The notes under the pieces: model-generated
Databases searched by the model: none
What the model was told of the DNA's origin: nothing
Seen by the model: the letters and a program-made list of their open reading frames with translations, nothing else
Position numbers and translations under genes: made by a program
Shown here: piece after piece, positions 14,815-18,680 of the stretch
How the letters are laid out: each line of letters starts with the position of its first letter
How positions within the stretch are numbered: position 1 is the stretch's first letter
Assembly: GCA_003503355.1 (NCBI GenBank)
Contig: DOCS01000108.1
Span: 1 to 18,680, forward strand
DNA length: 18,680 bases
Direction: 5' to 3'
DNA from: Opitutia bacterium
Lineage (GTDB): Bacteria > Verrucomicrobiota > Verrucomicrobiia > Opitutales > Coraliomargaritaceae

Positions 14815-16658
14815 GGCAGACTCTTCGAGAATTCACGATAGGCGTGCCCATCCGTGAATGCGGTACGCCCTGGGCCCAAATTAACATCAAGCCGCTCGCC
14901 TTCATCCAAGCGCACACGCGTTAGACGTGCGAGCCGAATCGCGACCTGATCAGTTAACTTATCCTCCTCGAGCGTTTCCATTTCAAATGCCTCATTTAAC
15001 GCCGCTTCTACCCGCGCCACTGGCTCCAGATCGGAGGACACCTCCGCACCCACTGCGAATGGACTAAGATAAACAATCAACACCTCGCTAAAGGTCCCCA
15101 AACGCTGATGCAAATCAAGACGAGCCTTGCCACTGATGGCATCGTCAACCGTGAGCGCCGATACCTGCTCGATTATCGGCACTAAATGCCGATTGCTAAT
15201 AAACAACACTGATTGCCCCTGTCGCGCACGCACCTGCTCCTGAAGCCAATTCACCTCCAAATGGGCTATGCCCGAGATCAGAAAATCACTGCGCGCACAG
15301 AGTGGGCGCGTCACGCTAATGAAAAAGACGCAGATCAGAGAGAAGCACACGACGCCCCAGGCCTTGAACCGTTGAAACAGAGATAGAAAAGACACCACAG
15401 CCACAACCTGAAGTAAAAGAAAAGGCAGCACCAGACGAGTGGCGACAATGTCGTCAATCTGCCCCCAGTGGTAAGCCATGAGAATACTGAAATTACCCAG
15501 CACAACCGCTGCAAATGCGAGTAAGGCAAGTGCACCACTCCCACTGAGGTCGAGTCGAAGGCGACGCCGCACGATTAGATACGCCAACCCGACCAATGCC
15601 GCGACAAATAAGAGAGACAGCAGAAGACTGTTCGGCTGATGTCGATTCATTGCAAAAAAGTACAGCCCTGCCCGGGACAGGTTCGACAGCACGAAAGCCA
15701 AAGAAAAGGGTCGATCCACACCGTGATGATCAAGCTGCCACAGGCCCTCGTAGTCATCGAAAATAATTTGCTGCAACGGAAAACTGATCAGTAACAGCGG
15801 AGCGGCAATCGCGATCCAGGTTAACTCGATCGCTCGCTGCCTCAGCCAGACCACAGCAATGACCAACCCGACTGCCAACACATACAACACCGATTCGTAA
15901 CGCGTCTGCGCCAGTAGCAGACCCATCAAGATCAAGCTATCCATCCGCCTAGAGCTCGGCTGTTGTAGATAGGTATACGCGGCGATCGAGCTGCCGAGAA
16001 TCATCACCAAGTTCAGCAGTTCAAACCCAGCCCCATTCACATTCATCGCCAAAAGTGGCACAGTCATGAATAGCCCAACCGCTAAATAACCGCCCCAATC
16101 CTTCCAAAAAAATCGCCCCACGACAAATAGCAACGACAAGAACAGTGGCGCGAGCAAGCCATTGAGTACCACGCCCTGCAACGCACGGTATCCGGTTAAA
16201 TCATGCAGTAAACTGGCAAGAAAAGGGAAAAAATAGGGCCGCTTATCCACATAGCCGCCGAGCAGACTAAACACTCCGTTGACTTCATAGCCGCGGGCCA
16301 CCGTCATGACCTCCTTCTCCAGGTGCATTTGCAATGCGGTCGCCGCCAACACCGGCTCATCCATGGTAATCTTGTACCCCGACGGCTGCATCATCAGCAA
16401 CAGAGCGGTGCAAATAAGAACATAGCCCGCAGGCAGGCGCCATTGCTTACGCGGCAACCAAGCTCCCATTGTGCGCGCCCTCACACGTTGATACAAATTA
16501 AGCAACAACAGCAGGAAAGTGAGCAATATCAACCAATAGCCGCCATGCTGGACCAACTGAATGGCGGCTGCTGAATTAAACATCCCAAAACCGAGATAAC
16601 AAGCCAACAGGACCGAACCAACAAACAACAAAAGCCTATGTGGATTAAATTGAAGCAT
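14811..16658 (-). CDS. GT-C fold membrane glycosyltransferase, first of a tandem paralogous pair
   Basis: The 615-residue protein has about 12 hydrophobic helices and a soluble C-terminal part from about residue 460. The first periplasmic loop has GYKITMDEPVLAATA with Asp100-Glu101, the expected GT-C catalytic acidic pair. VDKRPYFFPF (137-146), LHDLTGYRA (151-159), GAGFELLNL (209-217) and RYES (253-256) are shared with the downstream paralogue. It is the first gene of the eight-gene minus-strand operon. Its ATG directly follows the seven-U tract of the pilin terminator, so any ribosome binding site would lie inside that hairpin (GGGCGG). No other in-frame ATG precedes the first helix, so this start is likely. 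The substrate is unknown. Context suggests glycan or glycoprotein assembly with the DPM1-like enzymes as donor suppliers. Confidence 0.8.
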   Translation of the reverse strand: MLQFNPHRLLLFVGSVLLACYLGFGMFNSAAAIQLVQHGGYWLILLTFLLLLLNLYQRVRARTMGAWLPRKQWRLPAGYVLICTALLLMMQPSGYKITMDEPVLAATALQMHLEKEVMTVARGYEVNGVFSLLGGYVDKRPYFFPFLASLLHDLTGYRALQGVVLNGLLAPLFLSLLFVVGRFFWKDWGGYLAVGLFMTVPLLAMNVNGAGFELLNLVMILGSSIAAYTYLQQPSSRRMDSLILMGLLLAQTRYESVLYVLAVGLVIAVVWLRQRAIELTWIAIAAPLLLISFPLQQIIFDDYEGLWQLDHHGVDRPFSLAFVLSNLSRAGLYFFAMNRHQPNSLLLSLLFVAALVGLAYLIVRRRLRLDLSGSGALALLAFAAVVLGNFSILMAYHWGQIDDIVATRLVLPFLLLQVVAVVSFLSLFQRFKAWGVVCFSLICVFFISVTRPLCARSDFLISGIAHLEVNWLQEQVRARQGQSVLFISNRHLVPIIEQVSALTVDDAISGKARLDLHQRLGTFSEVLIVYLSPFAVGAEVSSDLEPVARVEAALNEAFEMETLEEDKLTDQVAIRLARLTRVRLDEGERLDVNLGPGRTAFTDGHAYREFSKSLP

Positions 16659-16688
16659 AAAAAAAGCCGCCCACTTTAGTGGACGGCT
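16659..16688 (-). terminator. Rho-independent terminator of the pilin gene
   Basis: Read on the minus strand, a 10-bp stem (AGCCGTCCAC pairing with GTGGGCGGCT, one G-T wobble) with a TAAA loop is followed by a T-tract. Seven T occupy 16665-16659, the first of them closing the stem. It starts 30 bases after the pilin stop. The T-tract ends at the A of the next gene's ATG. On the plus strand no T-run follows the hairpin, so it acts in one direction. Confidence 0.88.
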
Positions 16689-16718
16689 GTAATAAATAAT
16701 GCAGTCTAAACGGTTAGC

Positions 16719-17063
16719 TTAGAATGCAACAGTCAGGTCACCAAGTGCGTCGCTTTCTGCTTTAATATCAGTACCTTGCTCAATGTCTTCTGAATATACT
16801 TCGTCTGCAACCTGATTAACAGCCTTAATATATTCACCAGCACCAACCAAATCAGCAGAAGCAACCGTAGTTACACCATTTTCGAGAAAGTACTGATCCG
16901 CGGCAGACGCGAGCTGACGAAGATTGTTTGTAATCGTCTTGGTTTGCGAGGTGGTGCGCACCTTCTGGAACGCGGGCACGGCCATTGCAGCGAGCAGACC
17001 GATGATGACCACAACGATCATGATTTCAACGAGAGTGAATCCTTTTTTGCTTTGTTTTTGCAT
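16719..17063 (-). CDS. Type IV pilin-like protein (prepilin-type N-terminal cleavage/methylation domain)
   Basis: The 114-residue protein has a short basic leader ending at Gly8, then FTLVEIMIVVVIIGLLAAMA. The leader peptidase (PilD type) should cut between Gly8 and Phe9 and N-methylate Phe. Mature Glu5 and Pro22 are present, as in type IV pilins and type II secretion pseudopilins. The hydrophobic helix continues into NNLRQLASAADQYFLENG, a layout seen in small pilins of Verrucomicrobiota and Planctomycetota. The protein has no cysteine, so it lacks the C-terminal disulfide loop of classical pilins, and its tail is acidic. It could be a major pilin, a minor pilin or a pseudopilin, and no assembly genes are nearby. 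Its own promoter, ribosome binding site and terminator suggest strong independent expression. It lies directly upstream of the GT-C operon. Confidence 0.92.
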   Translation of the reverse strand: MQKQSKKGFTLVEIMIVVVIIGLLAAMAVPAFQKVRTTSQTKTITNNLRQLASAADQYFLENGVTTVASADLVGAGEYIKAVNQVADEVYSEDIEQGTDIKAESDALGDLTVAF

Positions 17064-17072
17064 GATGATATA

Positions 17073-17078
17073 TTCCTT
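17073..17078 (-). promoter_or_regulatory. Ribosome binding site of the pilin gene
   Basis: AAGGAA on the minus strand, nine bases before the ATG at 17063. It is one of the few good Shine-Dalgarno sites in the window, which fits high expression of the pilin. Confidence 0.7.
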
Positions 17079-17102
17079 ATTTAGTTATTATTTATAATAT
17101 AC

Positions 17103-17119
17103 GCTCGGAAAGCCCGAGC
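17103..17119 (-). other. Hairpin at the predicted 5' end of the pilin mRNA
   Basis: GCTCGG and CCGAGC form a perfect 6-bp stem around a five-base loop. It would begin about one base after the transcription start predicted from the upstream promoter, leaving it at the extreme 5' end of a leader of about 57 bases. No T-run follows, so it is not a terminator. A role in protecting the mRNA from decay is inferred. Confidence 0.45.
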
Positions 17120-17126
17120 TGGGTAG

Positions 17127-17155
17127 ATTAAAGCGCACAACGGCCAATAATTCAA
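17127..17155 (-). promoter_or_regulatory. Candidate sigma-70-type promoter of the pilin gene
   Basis: On the minus strand TTGAAT (17155-17150) and TTTAAT (17132-17127) are separated by 17 bases. The -10 box matches the consensus at five of six positions and the -35 box at four. It lies in the 149-bp gap between the PIN/TRAM gene and the pilin gene, and the predicted start is near 17120. Other AT-rich -10-like sequences occur at 17081-17100, so the exact start is uncertain. Confidence 0.45.
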
Positions 17156-17212
17156 GACGATACCGTAGATCGACAGGCTTTGACGCTTTTTTAACAGCAC
17201 GCCGATGGGCAG

Positions 17213-18235
17213 CTACTCGTCCATCGCATTAGCCCGATAAGTGGCAAAAACCATCTTGCCCCCCGAGGACGGGACCACCGAGTCCACCTCCACACGCACT
17301 TCATGGCCAACTTGCGCGCGCCCGCCATTGACCACTACCATCGATCCGTCGGGCAAATAACCAATCGCCTGCCCGGCATCTTTGCCGGCACGCACGAGCT
17401 CGAGACTCACACGCGTCCCGATGGAAACCTCCTGATTCAAGGCCTTTACCAGCGAGGTAATGTTCAACCACTCGACCCCATGAAACTCCGCCATCTTTGC
17501 CAGATTGTAATCGGTGGTCAGCAGCTTTGCCTTCATCGCTTCGGCTAGAAAGACCAGCTTGGCATCCACCGCCTCGGCTCGCTCGACGTCGCTTTCATGA
17601 ATGCGCAAGTCCACATGCTTCATTTGACGCAAACGATTCAACACATCCAAGCCCTTGCGCCCCTTTTCCTTTCGAATCGTATCGGAAGAATCCGCAATCC
17701 CCTGCAGCTCGTTCAAGACGAAGCGAGGGATCAACAAGGCATGCCCCATCCACTTGCTTTCACAGATCGCTGCGATGCGCCCATCAATCAATGCGCTGGT
17801 GTCCACCACCACCAGTTGGCTTTCAATATTCTGCGGGTTAAACCGCACGTAAGGAATCACTAGATTGAATTCATCCTTGCCCCGCAAAGCCACTACGGTG
17901 GCCAAATACATCGAAATCACGTACAACGCTAGGCGCACAAGAAACAGCATCTGCGCCAAATCAGGATCATACTTCAGCGGCTCAAACAACGGCGAATTCT
18001 CCAAAAAATAAGCGATCAGCGCGCCAATCGCCAAACCAAACGTAATCGCCGAAAGCCCCCGCAACGAAAACCCCTCCAACAAAGCATCCGTCAAAATCAC
18101 CAGACTCGCGATCCCCATGCCCACAACCAGAACGAGCCACAAGCTCCAGTCCTGCGCGACATACCAGATCAACAAACTGCCCAACAAACTAAGCAGCAGA
18201 AAAAAAAGGCGAAACAGAAAGAATGTCTTCTTCAT
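17213..18235 (-). CDS. PIN/TRAM domain membrane protein (YacL-like)
   Basis: The 340-residue protein has four N-terminal membrane helices (about 7-27, 32-50, 60-78, 95-117), then a PIN nuclease-like domain and a TRAM domain. The PIN domain opens with VVVDTSALIDGRI (Asp145) and includes Glu176 (VLNELQGIAD), Asp224 and LTTDYNLAK (Asp242). These are the acidic positions that form the metal site of PIN ribonucleases. The TRAM domain (about 268-332) contains GQAIGYLPDGSMVVVNGG and is expected to bind RNA. This domain order matches the YacL family of Firmicutes and many other bacteria, whose physiological substrate is not settled. An RNase anchored in the membrane is a reasonable inference. The ATG start has no clear ribosome binding site. 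It ends 149 bp before the pilin start and follows the small membrane protein gene by 18 bp. Confidence 0.9.
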   Translation of the reverse strand: MKKTFFLFRLFFLLLSLLGSLLIWYVAQDWSLWLVLVVGMGIASLVILTDALLEGFSLRGLSAITFGLAIGALIAYFLENSPLFEPLKYDPDLAQMLFLVRLALYVISMYLATVVALRGKDEFNLVIPYVRFNPQNIESQLVVVDTSALIDGRIAAICESKWMGHALLIPRFVLNELQGIADSSDTIRKEKGRKGLDVLNRLRQMKHVDLRIHESDVERAEAVDAKLVFLAEAMKAKLLTTDYNLAKMAEFHGVEWLNITSLVKALNQEVSIGTRVSLELVRAGKDAGQAIGYLPDGSMVVVNGGRAQVGHEVRVEVDSVVPSSGGKMVFATYRANAMDE

Positions 18236-18253
18236 TAAAACAGTGGATCAAAA

Positions 18254-18397
18254 TTACACCCGAAAGGCCCCCGTGAGCCACGCCACCACAAGCGGCAGCA
18301 GCATCAGTACACACATCAGAATATACAGGATACGCTGTGCCCGAATGGCTTTTTGTTGCACATCAGCCTCCCGCTCAGTTTGCCCCGGATTTTCCAT
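18254..18397 (-). CDS. Small single-helix membrane protein, 47 residues, function unknown
   Basis: From ATG at 18397 the protein begins MENPGQTEREADVQQKAIRA, then a single hydrophobic helix (about residues 24-42, ILYILMCVLMLLPLVVAWL) and a short GAFRV end. A hydrophilic charged N-terminus followed by one helix is typical of small membrane proteins, and I recognise no family. The frame is open back to a GTG at 18442, but those 15 extra residues look like non-coding translation. It lies between the SUMF1-like gene (71 bp gap) and the PIN/TRAM gene (18 bp gap) on the same strand, so it may be cotranscribed with the latter. No Shine-Dalgarno site is visible. Confidence 0.55.
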   Translation of the reverse strand: MENPGQTEREADVQQKAIRAQRILYILMCVLMLLPLVVAWLTGAFRV

Positions 18398-18467
18398 ATA
18401 CTTTAAATTTAAGCAGAAGGCAGCTTGAGACGCAACTCGCACTTACGACCGCCAGACGGGCCAACGA

Positions 18468-18680
18468 TCAATCCCCCGCCACGACCACACGGAAGCCGGT
18501 CACACGATTACGCGCCGAACGCGGTGCGCTGCGCACTGGGACCTTAAAAATCGCATCCAGTCGATCTTGCACATGTCCGCCGATATGCCGCACTTCCTCA
18601 GACTCATCGCGGTCCATCGACTCCAACCACTCACTGACATTGCCAAGCAGATCATAAAACCCACTAGCGAAAGCCGCCTT
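18468..18680 (-). CDS. Formylglycine-generating-enzyme (SUMF1/FGE-sulfatase) domain protein, C-terminal part only
   Basis: Seventy codons are visible, entering from the right edge and ending at TGA (18470-18468). GFYDLLGNVSEWLES matches the conserved G-L-Y-D-M-x-G-N-V-W-E-W block of SUMF1-type proteins. The closing TGFRVVV matches their terminal G-F-R. Where most members have a RGGSW-like motif, this protein has HIGGHVQD, so it is divergent. True formylglycine-generating enzymes activate sulfatases, but many bacterial SUMF1 proteins have other or no known activity and the catalytic part is outside the window. Function therefore stays open. It is on the same strand as the next three genes. Confidence 0.85.
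   Translation of the reverse strand, partial: KAAFASGFYDLLGNVSEWLESMDRDESEEVRHIGGHVQDRLDAIFKVPVRSAPRSARNRVTGFRVVVAGD

Noticed and set aside
14811..16658. O-antigen ligase or Wzy-type polymerase identity for the GT-C proteins
   Set aside because: The acidic pair in the first periplasmic loop and the overall layout fit PMT/ArnT-like GT-C enzymes. No long periplasmic loop with Wzy_C-type pattern was seen.
17133..17147. Possible sigma-54 promoter for the pilin gene (TTGGCCGTTGTGCGC on the minus strand)
   Set aside because: Pilin genes often use sigma-54, but the GG and GC elements are 9 bases apart here rather than the required 12, so the sigma-70-like pair is preferred.
1..18680. CRISPR array, tRNA or rRNA genes, insertion sequences, phage or defence genes
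   Set aside because: No regularly spaced repeats, cloverleaf-like sequences, transposase or integrase motifs or terminal inverted repeats were found on reading both strands.

Overview
This 18.7 kb window looks chromosomal and most likely comes from a member of the Verrucomicrobiota, class Opitutae. That placement is inference. It rests on the short cysteine-poor form of UvrC, a small prepilin ending in an acidic region, a membrane-anchored PIN/TRAM protein and a SUMF1-type protein close together, and a general lack of Shine-Dalgarno sites. Nearly all of the sequence is coding. No tRNA, rRNA, CRISPR array, transposase or integrase was seen, and no stretch of 300 bases lacks a gene.

Left flank (1-2741): a cinA gene cut by the left edge is divergent from uvrC across 71 bp. 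Both are GC-rich housekeeping genes.

Centre (2778-16658): a large glycan-assembly locus. Two DPM1-type family 2 glycosyltransferases are divergent (2778-3470 minus, 3582-4571 plus). The second is followed by a Wzx-like flippase (4596-5864 plus). A long minus-strand operon of eight genes then runs from 16658 down to 5842. In transcription order it encodes two tandem paralogous GT-C membrane glycosyltransferases, a class I methyltransferase, a GT-C protein with a TPR-like tail, another GT-C/PMT-type protein, a DUF354 protein, a GT4 glycosyltransferase and an FkbM methyltransferase. Three junctions are 4-base ATGA overlaps. The flippase and the FkbM gene converge and overlap by 23 bp. GC content drops from about 55% to below 40% near 4.5-4.7 kb and rises again near 8.4 kb, inside the DUF354 gene.

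Right flank (16719-18680): a type IV pilin-like gene is a compact transcription unit with a candidate promoter, a 5' hairpin, a good ribosome binding site and a strong intrinsic terminator. The U-tract of that terminator touches the start codon of the first GT-C gene. Upstream of the pilin gene are a YacL-like PIN/TRAM membrane protein, a 47-residue membrane protein and the C-terminus of a formylglycine-generating-enzyme-like protein.

Working model (inference): the two DPM1-type enzymes make polyprenyl-phosphate sugars. Up to four GT-C enzymes use these at the outer face of the inner membrane. The flippase, GT4, DUF354 protein and methyltransferases build, export and decorate a lipid-linked glycan. 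The pilin gene directly upstream suggests, without proving, that a surface protein such as the pilin could be an acceptor. No initiating phosphoglycosyltransferase, Wzy polymerase or nucleotide-sugar synthesis gene was recognised, so the locus is either incomplete here or depends on genes elsewhere.
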